Source: Lachnospiraceae bacterium UBA7093
GTDB lineage: Bacteria > Bacillota > Clostridia > Lachnospirales > Lachnospiraceae
Reading direction: 5' to 3'
Length of the DNA: 64,000 nucleotides
NCBI GenBank assembly: GCA_002492465.1
Contig: DKYT01000019.1
Span: 1,000-64,999, forward strand
This document shows, piece after piece, positions 16,601 to 23,758 of the stretch. Under the pieces are notes generated by a model. It searched no databases. It had not been told where the DNA came from and worked only from the letters and a program-made list of their open reading frames with translations. Position numbers and translations under genes: made by a program. Positions within the stretch are counted from its first letter, which is position 1; each line of letters opens with the position of its first letter.

Positions 16601-17030
16601 GGATCCCTGGAAGCTTTTCGAGTATGAAAAACATGCGGCACAGTGCTGTTATACGATGGGTGATGAAACGAAAGCAAAGGAAATGGCACAGAGCGCCCTG
16701 GATCACTTTCACGAAGCCGGGCGGGATGAAGAAGATTATCTTGCTTATAAGGCGACCGCCATTTTCCGGACAGGAGATTTGGGATGGATTTACCTGTGTC
16801 TGGGAGAGACGGAAAAGGCAAAGGAGTGCTTTGCCAAAATGGAAGAAATGCCGCTGTGCCGGTATTGTCAGCATAAGAAATGTTATGAAAGCACTCTCTG
16901 GATGGGACGTTTTTATGAAAGCCAGGGAGATTATGAACGAGCCGCCCAGCTGATGGAGGAGACTTTACAAAGATATCCGGATTGTGTTCAGGCAAAGGAG
17001 GTTCTTATGAGATTACGGAGGAAGTTATGA
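13683..17030 (+). CDS. large J-domain-like / TPR protein partnering an HscC-type Hsp70
   Basis: A 1115-residue cytoplasmic protein. Residues 1-60 look like a J domain (FQILGIPETREEEVVRNAYR, then a helix FKRLRQAYEEAV), but the essential HPD tripeptide is replaced by NPE within RTNPEDDPEG. The rest is almost all helical with many tetratricopeptide repeats, clearest from about 690 on (PELYYNKGCAHEGLGEIDAA, AAYSNMGFCYRALGEYEKAL, PDCVQAKEVLMRLRRK). The Hsp70 gene overlaps its stop by 4 bases (ATGA), so the two are translated together and the TPR protein is probably that chaperone's co-chaperone or substrate adaptor. The client is unknown. No signal peptide or membrane segment is visible. Confidence 0.8.
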   Translation: MEKELIFQILGIPETREEEVVRNAYREILKRTNPEDDPEGFKRLRQAYEEAVRLISKPETEEEKAALKNDVDLWIDRVDQLYQDLFLRPDADRWKEILGDPVCEGLDTGLEAREKMIVFLMDHSNLPHEIWKLIDQVFQITADIEALKEKYPVNFLNYMKYYVENDTFIPYRLFVPREDALTEGPFNGDGYINEYLQIKRQVDNREIEGCLQKLEDLKGFGIYHPYEDVERLRIYGEEKREEEGRSLAEELLERYEDDTYVQLYAGQILWAVGEKDRAYGLWKGILERWKDHYMAKYFSVKHLMDQKDFFNARELLIDLLDVNERDEELISFLHTVNDELIKEFRGMLEEGREDPRFPGNDLKIRLGRCLFQNERMDEAFQVMDSFSPEPSEECKYYNLYAQLLYQVKRYEEALPYLRKWLELVEGLTDDGTLETQRQMKRKPVIHALISCCHYELKEDEEGEKEAELAIKEAANKQDKTKNMHYYANRLLVSKKYEKAVDLCDQLIQEEEGYYPAYLIRQEACYHMRRAQQVVDDYHKAVRIFAGFYMPYLFATKIFFEYGQYQDAKGVLDFAHENNVEFSDEMLLYEAKVLRCLSESREDRIRPREILAQLAGKNDKGQCQLEDKSEIEFEKGLLCWNDGEMDRALSFLNEAIRKNPSRDQYRIVRGHIYLDMKKYEKALAEYRACAKSYQNAPELYYNKGCAHEGLGEIDAAIEAFKKTLTLDDRYRNTNHKLYNIYKVRYNEKNRREDYEQALYYINRRLEIRETASAYFYRAMLYHDSAQEELSLKDYGKYLEEEKEDFAAYSNMGFCYRALGEYEKALEFFQKAKEVMEKKTDSSRPYYQSGMCYKAMEKYQEALACFEEGAGIFPEDGSFLEEMGNIYMLLKEYDKAIEAYEKMMPLNSDAYLDLAWVWYEKGKLRKGIRILKNGINKTEDSNKPGLYSDLGDLYFDTLYYNKALKAYQKAIFLEKDPWKLFEYEKHAAQCCYTMGDETKAKEMAQSALDHFHEAGRDEEDYLAYKATAIFRTGDLGWIYLCLGETEKAKECFAKMEEMPLCRYCQHKKCYESTLWMGRFYESQGDYERAAQLMEETLQRYPDCVQAKEVLMRLRRKL

Positions 17031-18721
17031 TTATCGGAATTGATCTTGGAACAACAAACAGTCTTGCCGCTTATTTTACTGAGGAGGGACCTAAAATTAT
17101 TCCCAATCGAATGGGAAGGAGGCTGACCCCTTCGGTGGTGAGTATGGATGAGGAGGAGCAGATCTACGTAGGGGATACGGCGGTGGAGAGAAATCTTCTT
17201 TACCCTGGCAGCGGCGCCGCTGTCTTTAAGCGGGATATGGGCAGTCAGAAAAAATTTAAGCTGCTTCACAAAACCTTTACGGCGGAGGAGTTATCCTCCT
17301 TTGTACTGAGGGCACTGAAGGAGGACGCGGAGCATTACCTGGGGGAAGAGGTAACAGAGGCGGTGATCAGCGTTCCGGCGTATTTTAACGATGCCAGAAG
17401 AAGGGCAACCAAAAGAGCCGGAGAACTGGCAGGGCTGAAAGTGGAACGTATTATCAGCGAACCCACAGCCGCAGCAATTGCATACGGACTCTATCAGAAT
17501 AAGGAACACGCCCGGTTTCTTGTGTTCGATCTGGGAGGAGGAACCTTTGACGTCTCTATCCTGGAGCACTTTGATACCATCCTGGAGGTTCGTGCTGTGG
17601 CGGGCGATAATTTCCTGGGAGGAGAAGATTTTACGGCGGTTTTGGAGGATATGTTTTTTGAGAAATACCCTCAGGTTGACCGCCTTAGACTGGACGAAAA
17701 GACTCTGCGCCATATTCATAAGCAGGCGGAACTTTGCAAGCTGGGATTTTCAGAGGATAAGAAATCCGCTATGAACTGTAAGATCGGAGAAGAGCTTTTT
17801 ACCTATACGGTAGACCTTTCCAAATACGAGGAGGCATGCAGCGAGCTTTTGGAAAAAATCCGCCAGCCCGTAAAGCGGAGTCTCATGGATGCCCATATCA
17901 GGCTTTCGGATATTGATAAAGTAGTGCTGGTAGGAGGCGCCACCAAAAGTCCTGTGATCCGCAGGTTTGTGGGCAGGCTTTTCAGGGTAATTCCCGATAC
18001 CAATATCAATCCCGATGAAGCGGTGGCGTTAGGAGCGGCAATACAGGGCGCCATGAAGGAACGGCGGGGCGCCATCAAAGAGGTCATTTTAACAGATGTA
18101 TGTCCTTTTACCCTGGGCACTGAGGTGGTGCGGGAATGGGAAAAGGGGCAGTATGAAAACGGCGTATTCTGCCCCATTATTGAACGTAACACTGTAATTC
18201 CGGCGAGCAGGACGGAACGTCTGTATACGGTACGGGACGACCAGACGAAAATAAGAGTCAATGTACTCCAGGGGGAAAGCAGATTTGCTTTTAATAATCT
18301 GTCCCTGGGCGAGCTCATGATCGATATTCCGCCCGGAAAAGCAGGGGAAGAGGCGGTGGACGTGACCTACACCTATGATATCAATTCCATTTTGGAGGTG
18401 GAGGTACAGGTGGTGTCCACCGGAAAAAAGGAAAAACAGGTATTTTGCGGTCGGGATGTGGATATGACCGAGGAGGAAATACAGGAAAGACTGGAGACCC
18501 TTTCTTACTTAAAAATTCATCCCAGAGACAGGGAGGAAAATAAATATCTTCTGCTGTTAGGGGAGCGGATTTATGAGGAAAGCCTGGGAGATAAACGCCG
18601 GTATATAGAAGCGGAGCTGCATAAATATGAAAAGGCTTTGAATACCTATGATACAGGGATTATCGAAGAGGCAAAGAAAAAGTTTAAGGAATTTCTGGAA
18701 GAATTTAAGGATTTTGATTAG
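17027..18721 (+). CDS. hscC: Hsp70-family chaperone, HscC type
   Basis: A 564-residue Hsp70 protein starting at ATG 17027 (GGAGG 17017-17021). The nucleotide-binding domain has all landmarks: phosphate-1 IGIDLGTTNSLAAYF, VISVPAYFNDARRRATKRAG, the phosphate-2 loop VFDLGGGTFDVSIL and LVGGATKSPVIRRFV. The substrate domain is short, with a reduced lid of about 80 residues, so the length matches the HscC group (about 560) rather than DnaK (about 610-640). No grpE or dnaJ lies nearby; the overlapping upstream J-like/TPR protein is the apparent partner. A dedicated rather than general chaperone role is inferred from this pairing. Confidence 0.88.
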   Translation: MIIGIDLGTTNSLAAYFTEEGPKIIPNRMGRRLTPSVVSMDEEEQIYVGDTAVERNLLYPGSGAAVFKRDMGSQKKFKLLHKTFTAEELSSFVLRALKEDAEHYLGEEVTEAVISVPAYFNDARRRATKRAGELAGLKVERIISEPTAAAIAYGLYQNKEHARFLVFDLGGGTFDVSILEHFDTILEVRAVAGDNFLGGEDFTAVLEDMFFEKYPQVDRLRLDEKTLRHIHKQAELCKLGFSEDKKSAMNCKIGEELFTYTVDLSKYEEACSELLEKIRQPVKRSLMDAHIRLSDIDKVVLVGGATKSPVIRRFVGRLFRVIPDTNINPDEAVALGAAIQGAMKERRGAIKEVILTDVCPFTLGTEVVREWEKGQYENGVFCPIIERNTVIPASRTERLYTVRDDQTKIRVNVLQGESRFAFNNLSLGELMIDIPPGKAGEEAVDVTYTYDINSILEVEVQVVSTGKKEKQVFCGRDVDMTEEEIQERLETLSYLKIHPRDREENKYLLLLGERIYEESLGDKRRYIEAELHKYEKALNTYDTGIIEEAKKKFKEFLEEFKDFD

Positions 18722-18744
18722 CAGACAAAGGACGGAAGCATCAG

Positions 18745-19467
18745 GTGCAGAAAAATATTATCTATGAAGACGAACATATGATAGTGGTATTTAAGCCTGC
18801 CGGAATCGCCACCCAGACGGCAAGAATCGGTCAGCAGGATATGGTCAGCGAGCTGAAGAATTACCTTGTGAAAAAGCCTGAGTACCGGGGAAAAGGCGAG
18901 CCCTATTTGGGAGTGGTGCACAGGCTGGATCAGCCTGTTTCCGGACTCCTTACCTTTGCCAAAACCAAAAAGGCGGCGGCGGATTTAAGCAGTCAGCTGG
19001 GCAGCGGTAAAATGCACAAATATTATTATGCGGTCATTTATGGAGCTTCCTGCAAGGAGGAAGAACGGCTGGAAAATTATCTGTATAAGGATGCTAAGAC
19101 CAACCGGTCCACGGTGGTAAAAGAAGATTTCCCGGGGGCGAAGAAGGCGTCTCTGATCTATAAAAAGGTTAAAACGCTGATGATTTTGGAGAAGGGGCAG
19201 GAAGTTTCGTTGGTGGAAGTAGAGCTTTTAACGGGCAGGCACCATCAGATCCGTGTCCAGCTTGCCTTTCACGGTATGCCTCTTTTGGGGGACAGTAAAT
19301 ACGGGGGCGAAAATGTGAAGCGGCTCAGCATGGAGATCGGCTGCCGGAACGTGGCTCTTTGCGCATATAAGCAAATTCTGGAACACCCTGTAACAGGGAA
19401 GAAAATGGTTTTTGAAAGACAGCCGGAGGAAAAAATTTTTCTTCCTTTCTTTACCAGAGGAATTTAA
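18745..19467 (+). CDS. RluA-family RNA pseudouridine synthase
   Basis: A 240-residue enzyme that isomerises uridine in rRNA or tRNA. It starts at GTG 18745 with AAAGGACGG 9 bases upstream. The catalytic motif VVHRLDQPVSGLLTFAKT holds the essential Asp, followed by KYYYAVIYG and the ELLTGRHHQIRVQLA motif of the RluA group. It lacks the N-terminal S4 domain found in RluC/RluD, so it belongs to the short RluA/TruC-like forms. The exact target base cannot be predicted. It follows the Hsp70 gene after 23 bases. Confidence 0.9.
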   Translation: MQKNIIYEDEHMIVVFKPAGIATQTARIGQQDMVSELKNYLVKKPEYRGKGEPYLGVVHRLDQPVSGLLTFAKTKKAAADLSSQLGSGKMHKYYYAVIYGASCKEEERLENYLYKDAKTNRSTVVKEDFPGAKKASLIYKKVKTLMILEKGQEVSLVEVELLTGRHHQIRVQLAFHGMPLLGDSKYGGENVKRLSMEIGCRNVALCAYKQILEHPVTGKKMVFERQPEEKIFLPFFTRGI

Positions 19468-19492
19468 AAAAATACAAGTCATATTTCAAATG

Positions 19493-19551
19493 AAATTACC
19501 CATACTACCAGTAGTTATTATGAGAGACGGTGAAGTATGGGTGATTTTTTT
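19493..19551 (+). terminator. terminator-like hairpin overlapping the next gene's start
   Basis: A 14-bp stem (19493-19506 with 19534-19547, one G-U pair) encloses a 27-base loop and runs into a T-tract to 19551. It follows the pseudouridine synthase by 25 bases. Its right arm contains the ATG (19537) of the downstream membrane-protein gene. Confidence 0.65.
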
Positions 19552-20601
19552 GTGGAAAAAATAAAGCTGACAAAAGAGCAGAAAAAATATTTAACCGGGG
19601 CGGCGGTAAGTCTTCTGGTTTATGGGGCAATGAAATATATCAGTCCTATTGTAACGCCTTTTCTTTTTGCTTTTTTACTGGCAGGTCTTTTGAATCCGGT
19701 GGTGCAGGGACTCCATCATAAAACGAAAATACGGAAGTCCTTTTTGGCGGGAATGATCTTATTTGTAATCTGTGTGTTATTGGCAGCGCTGATCTGGATG
19801 CTGTTATCAGCGTTGGTTACAGGAGGAGGGCGGCTTGCCGTAGAACTGCCTGCATATCAGGAGGAGCTTTGCCTTTTACTGGGAGACTGCTGCGACAGGA
19901 TGGAGCAGAAATTTGGCATAGACGGTGTTCAGATTGAAAGTTTCATCATAGACCAGGTAAATTTTTTTATTAATAACCTTGAAGTAAATGTGCTTCCTCA
20001 GGTGATGGGAAAATCTGTTAATTATATGAAAAACTTTGTAAGCTTTCTCAGTGTGATTGTCATTATGATTATAGCGGTGCTGCTGATCATGAAAGATTAT
20101 GATAAATATACGGCAAGGTTCAGGGAAAAACAGGAGTTTGGGGGGATTAGAGAAATAGGAAAAAAGGTACTTCTTTATGTGAAAACCTTTATGAAGGCAC
20201 AGGTAATCATTCTCTGTATTATCAGTACATTATGCGCTCTTACGCTTGCTTTTATGGGGATGAAGGGCGGGGTTTTATATGGAATCTTAACAGGCGTTAT
20301 GGATATGCTTCCCTTTATCGGAACGGGCATTATGCTGATTCCCCTTGCTATTTTCAGACTGATCAGGGGGAATTACTGGCAGGCGCTTCTTTGCTTTTGC
20401 CTTTATGGCGTATGCGCCCTCGTACGGGAATTTTTGGAACCTAAGCTTATTGGAGAAAAAATAGGAGTATGGCCGGTAGGAATTTTGTTCGCCGTTTTTG
20501 CCGGAATTCACTTGTTTGGCGTATGGGGGATTATCAAAGGTCCTCTGTCCCTGGTTATAATATGTGAGACCTGTAAGTATCTGTGGCGGGAGCAAAAATG
20601 A
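19537..20601 (+). CDS. AI-2E family (PerM/YtvI-like) membrane transporter
   Basis: A 354-residue polytopic membrane protein with the AI-2E family pattern: paired helices at about 20-70, a large soluble segment (about 95-165), then helices to the end with the signature GVLYGILTGVMDMLPFIGTG and the C-terminal LEPKLIGEKIGVWPV. Family members export small molecules or exchange sodium and protons; in sporulating Firmicutes the relative YtvI is a sporulation protein. I cannot choose among these. The start is uncertain: ATG 19537 lies inside a terminator-like stem, and GTG 19552 is an alternative. The 3' end overlaps the converging gene by 47 bases. Confidence 0.82.
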   Translation: MGDFFVEKIKLTKEQKKYLTGAAVSLLVYGAMKYISPIVTPFLFAFLLAGLLNPVVQGLHHKTKIRKSFLAGMILFVICVLLAALIWMLLSALVTGGGRLAVELPAYQEELCLLLGDCCDRMEQKFGIDGVQIESFIIDQVNFFINNLEVNVLPQVMGKSVNYMKNFVSFLSVIVIMIIAVLLIMKDYDKYTARFREKQEFGGIREIGKKVLLYVKTFMKAQVIILCIISTLCALTLAFMGMKGGVLYGILTGVMDMLPFIGTGIMLIPLAIFRLIRGNYWQALLCFCLYGVCALVREFLEPKLIGEKIGVWPVGILFAVFAGIHLFGVWGIIKGPLSLVIICETCKYLWREQK

Positions 20602-22120
20602 GAGCTCTCCTTTTTGCCTCCCCCATTCCCAAAATAAGAAACAGAAAAGGAAGATTTAAAATCTGGGCAAAGCTCACCATATTATGCACAAAGTAACAGA
20701 CAACAGGTACTGCAAACAGGTAAAATCCAGGATCCCGGCGCCCTTCTTTCATGCATTTTCCGGCAAAAGTGATAAAAATTCCCGCAAAGAAAAGTACGCC
20801 CAAAATGCCTGTGTTTATAAGGGCGGTAAGGAGTTCGTTATGGGCGTTGGTAAGGCGGTTTGCTCCGAAAAAGTCTCTTAACCCTTCCGCAACCTCCGGG
20901 AGAGAATAGGCATATGCGGAAAAGCAGTCTGTGCCTACGCCGAAAAGTTTATGAAATACCGGCATTTGTTTGTACATTTGAAGGCTGCTGCATATAGCGG
21001 CGCCTCTTCCGTTTCCCCACTCTTTTCCGAACTTAAGCCATTCTTTTTGAGCAAGTCCGGGGATTTCTATCCGGGTGTTGACTGTTGCCAATATCAGCCA
21101 ACAGAAAATAATGCCAAGGGGCAGCAGGATCATGATCCGGTGAAGAAGCCGCCGGGTTTTTTCTGTCAATTCGCCTTTCCATTTCCACTGAAGAAAAATA
21201 AACGTACCCAAAGCAAAAATGGCGATCCACAGGGTAATACCGGAGTCTGTCATATAGGCGCAGAGATTATCCACGTCATAATTGTAGCCCTGGGGAATCA
21301 CAGTCCGAAGCAACCGGATTAACTGTGCTGAAAATCCCCACAGGGAAAGAAGCAAAAGGAAATTGAGGATCCATGCTCTTTTCTTCAAAGCAATCCAAAA
21401 TAAGACATAAAACAGGGCGGCAAAAAAGAGAAAAATGCTGCTCCCTCCCTGACAAAAACCGACGGCAAATACGAGCAGGGCATAGAAACCGCACCCTATT
21501 TTTTTCTTTGCTCCAAGCAGGAACAGACAAATGCCGGGAGGTGCAAGAACAGAAAGACAGCCGCAGAACCAGTTGATATTTCCCAGGGTGGAAATAAAGG
21601 ATGGCTGGCGGACTTCTATGGGAAGCAGATAGAGGGAAAATCGATCCAAAATGCCCAGGGCAAACACAACCCCGGATACCGCCATTTCTACATACAGCAC
21701 AAGCCTCTGAACCCTCCAGAATCTGGAAATAAAAAAGTACAGCCCGCACAGTGTCAGGAAAAGAGCCAAGCCCATATACCAGCCGTCGGTTCCCCATAAT
21801 GCCTCTTCCCGGTAATTGGAATAAGAGTAGGAAATAAAAATTTCCGTGGCATAGAGGATGACAAATAAGTCTACGGCAGACAACCTGCTCCAATCTATGA
21901 GAGGAGCGTGTTTTTGCCTGATCCGAAGGTAAATTTGCCGGGCAGCGTAAAGGAAACCGATGAATACGAAGATTACCAGCGCGCCCAGGGAGCAGCGGAT
22001 GAAAAATTGATATTTCGCCTTTCCGATGTCCACGTAGCCCTGTTTCATGTAAAGAGGGTATACGCCGAAGATCAGGAGCAGGTATGCGGTTGTGAATAAA
22101 TTTCCGGCTTTTTTGGACAT
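20555..22120 (-). CDS. O-antigen ligase-like polytopic membrane protein (Wzy_C family)
   Basis: A 521-residue membrane protein with about twelve hydrophobic helices. The start MSKKAGNLFTTAYLLL at 22120 is supported by GGAAAGGCG just upstream. The periplasm-facing loop and signature of the O-antigen ligase/polymerase family are visible near residue 430 (NRLTNAHNELLTALINTGIL). In Gram-positives such proteins polymerise or attach cell-surface polysaccharide or teichoic-type polymers; no other polysaccharide genes are nearby, so the substrate is unknown. It has its own promoter and stands alone. Confidence 0.75.
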   Translation of the reverse strand: MSKKAGNLFTTAYLLLIFGVYPLYMKQGYVDIGKAKYQFFIRCSLGALVIFVFIGFLYAARQIYLRIRQKHAPLIDWSRLSAVDLFVILYATEIFISYSYSNYREEALWGTDGWYMGLALFLTLCGLYFFISRFWRVQRLVLYVEMAVSGVVFALGILDRFSLYLLPIEVRQPSFISTLGNINWFCGCLSVLAPPGICLFLLGAKKKIGCGFYALLVFAVGFCQGGSSIFLFFAALFYVLFWIALKKRAWILNFLLLLSLWGFSAQLIRLLRTVIPQGYNYDVDNLCAYMTDSGITLWIAIFALGTFIFLQWKWKGELTEKTRRLLHRIMILLPLGIIFCWLILATVNTRIEIPGLAQKEWLKFGKEWGNGRGAAICSSLQMYKQMPVFHKLFGVGTDCFSAYAYSLPEVAEGLRDFFGANRLTNAHNELLTALINTGILGVLFFAGIFITFAGKCMKEGRRDPGFYLFAVPVVCYFVHNMVSFAQILNLPFLFLILGMGEAKRRALIFAPATDTYRSHIL

Positions 22121-22158
22121 TGGGTCGCCTTTCCTGGGGGATAAAAGGGTACAGCATA

Positions 22159-22187
22159 AGTATAGCAGGGTAAAAACGGTTCTGCAA
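22159..22187 (-). promoter_or_regulatory. sigma-A promoter of the O-antigen ligase-like gene
   Basis: On the minus strand TTGCAG (22187-22182), 17 bases and TATACT (22164-22159), 39 bases before the start codon. Confidence 0.65.
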
Positions 22188-22287
22188 ATTTTTGCGGTAT
22201 AAGGGAAGTGGGGAGGCGGAATTTCAAGGTGACGACGGCAGGGGATATGGAGATGTTCAGACAAATTGTAGAGGGGAGAGAAAAATA

Positions 22288-22911
22288 TTAAATCATGTTC
22301 CAGGTTTTATCTGGTGTTAATGGGCTAAAATATCCTTTTATGCAGTTGGGATTTATGATACATAATTGAGTGTGGGTTTTTTCCATAATACCAGAGTCTT
22401 TATATACGGGATTTCCTTCTATAAATACGCCTCGGACGCTGTCATAAGGTCTTTCTCCGTTTTCTCTGTTATATTGGTGAATCCTTTCAATAACAGCACA
22501 GTCTAATTCTCTTAACAGAAGATCTTTGCTTTCTTTCATATTTCTGTTTACCGGCAACGGCTTACCTAATAAAGATAACTCAAATTTTAAAAAATCATAT
22601 CCATTTTTTAAAATTGAGGAACTGCCATAATCTGTTAAATCTAGGCAATGTCCCATACTTATAACAGCGCCAATCACCGCAGGTTCCCTGGGTTTTTCAT
22701 GGGGATGTTTCTTATTATATCTGGCGCAGTAGGACTTTGCCCATTCTTCAGCCCGGTTCAAGCTGTTTTCCCAGAAATAAATTCCATTACCCAGCCAATC
22801 ATAAGAATTATGGCTTATTTTCAATCTTTCATGTTTGTATAGGACATTTTTATATGTATTAAGATCACAACCATGAAAGCCAATAATTAAGTTAGGTAAA
22901 TTACTATACAT
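22288..22911 (-). CDS. PARP-like ADP-ribosyltransferase-fold protein (candidate toxin)
   Basis: A 207-residue protein with the opening signature of the diphtheria-toxin/PARP class of ADP-ribosyltransferases. It has IIGFHGCD (His13, the HG motif) and WLGNGIYFWENSLNRAEEWA (Tyr45 in G-x-GIYF, then Ala/Trp as in PARP S-x-x-A-x-Y). The third catalytic position falls in EKTHTQLCIINPNCIKGYF near the end, where Glu177 and Gln182 are candidates. There is no signal peptide. Its ribosome site TAAGGA overlaps the stop of the small upstream gene 9 bases away, so the two are co-translated. Both genes are visibly richer in A and T than their neighbours. A toxin of a toxin-antitoxin or defence module is the likeliest reading; the target is unknown. 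Confidence 0.6.
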   Translation of the reverse strand: MYSNLPNLIIGFHGCDLNTYKNVLYKHERLKISHNSYDWLGNGIYFWENSLNRAEEWAKSYCARYNKKHPHEKPREPAVIGAVISMGHCLDLTDYGSSSILKNGYDFLKFELSLLGKPLPVNRNMKESKDLLLRELDCAVIERIHQYNRENGERPYDSVRGVFIEGNPVYKDSGIMEKTHTQLCIINPNCIKGYFSPLTPDKTWNMI

Positions 22912-22920
22912 ATGTTATCC

Positions 22921-23178
22921 TTAAGCTTTAGAGAGTGTTTTGGTGTAATGGTAGCGTTCGGTGAATTCACCGTCAGCTTGTATGATGTGGCAGCCTTCTA
23001 AACTTTTTTGAGCTTTTTTAATTGCTTCATCTTCCGGTAATTGCTTCAGGTTTTGCAAATAATCCTTCATACCTTTTATGTAAGAGGTTCTTTCGCTCTC
23101 CACTAATTCAACAGATGGCATAATGTTTATCTCCTTATCGTTCGTAAATACATGAGCATCAGACATTTTTCTTTTCAT
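22921..23178 (-). CDS. small protein upstream of the ADP-ribosyltransferase-like gene (candidate antitoxin)
   Basis: An 85-residue, charged, soluble protein that I do not recognise. The start MKRKMSDAHVF (23178) is preceded by GAAAGGA. Residues about 25-58 are predicted helical and acidic/basic mixed (ERTSYIKGMKDYLQNLKQL, then DEAIKKAQKSLEGCHI); the C-terminal part is polar. It is first in a two-gene unit, and its stop codon is part of the ribosome site of the ADP-ribosyltransferase-fold gene. Order, size and coupling are those of an antitoxin; no DNA-binding motif is evident, so the call is by position only. Confidence 0.5.
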   Translation of the reverse strand: MKRKMSDAHVFTNDKEINIMPSVELVESERTSYIKGMKDYLQNLKQLPEDEAIKKAQKSLEGCHIIQADGEFTERYHYTKTLSKA

Positions 23179-23314
23179 TAGATATATCCTTTCTCTACAA
23201 TGAGTATATATCATTCCATGGAAGAAAAATGTAGAAATGAAATTGGAAGTTCTTTTATTATAAAATATATCATGTGGTTTTACAATGAAATTTTTCAAAT
23301 TCTCCAATCCCGTA

Positions 23315-23343
23315 TTGACAAGTTAAAGTTTTTTTTCTACAAT
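23315..23343 (+). promoter_or_regulatory. sigma-A promoter of the proS leader
   Basis: TTGACA (23315-23320), a 17-base spacer and TACAAT (23338-23343) lie about 45 bases before the first stem of the T-box leader. Confidence 0.8.
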
Positions 23344-23389
23344 CATGATACAGTTTTACAAGAAAACAGTAATACAAACGTGGCGAAGA

Positions 23390-23660
23390 AAAGGACTAGT
23401 ACGGATTGGAAGCTTCCAGAGAGAAAATCCCCTTTGTGCAAAGGGCTTTAACAGCTCAGGTGCAGTAAAGGGAGCTGAGAGATTTTTAAGGGGAATATTC
23501 GGAACCTGCCTTGGAGCCCTGTATGAAAATACAGCGTAGCACCGGCGATAACGGTAAGAAAAGAGAATGTTTACAGCAATTTTGCTGGTTGCATTAAGTA
23601 GGGTGGTACCGCCGGTTTCCGGTCCCTTATGGGGCGGAGAGGCGTGCCGCCCTTTGTGTT
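23390..23660 (+). ncRNA. T-box riboswitch (proline) controlling proS
   Basis: The leader contains the T-box core AGGGTGGTACCGC (23600-23612). Its TGGT can pair with the ACCA end of uncharged tRNA. Stem I region: CAGAGAG near 23415, paired AGCTC...GAGCT arms (about 23453-23477), then GGAACCTGCC (23501-23510), in which CCT (23505-23507) is the probable proline specifier codon. A competing terminator pairs about 23601-23613 with 23641-23652 and ends in a T-rich stretch. Low tRNA-Pro charging would favour the antiterminator and switch on proS. Confidence 0.88.
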
Positions 23661-23758
23661 GTGTGTTCGAGCCCATGATTGGTACGGTATCGTGGAGCTA
23701 AGGACACCAGGCGTTAAGAAGACGAAAACAGGAAGGACCGTACAGAAAAGAGGAGAAA

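Noticed and set aside
20684..21576. Plus-strand open frames inside the O-antigen ligase-like gene
   Set aside because: They are opposite a continuous twelve-helix membrane protein and show no coherent domains.
22288..23178. Prophage or insertion-sequence remnant around the ADP-ribosyltransferase-like cassette
   Set aside because: No integrase, transposase, terminal inverted repeats or tRNA-associated junctions could be seen on either side.
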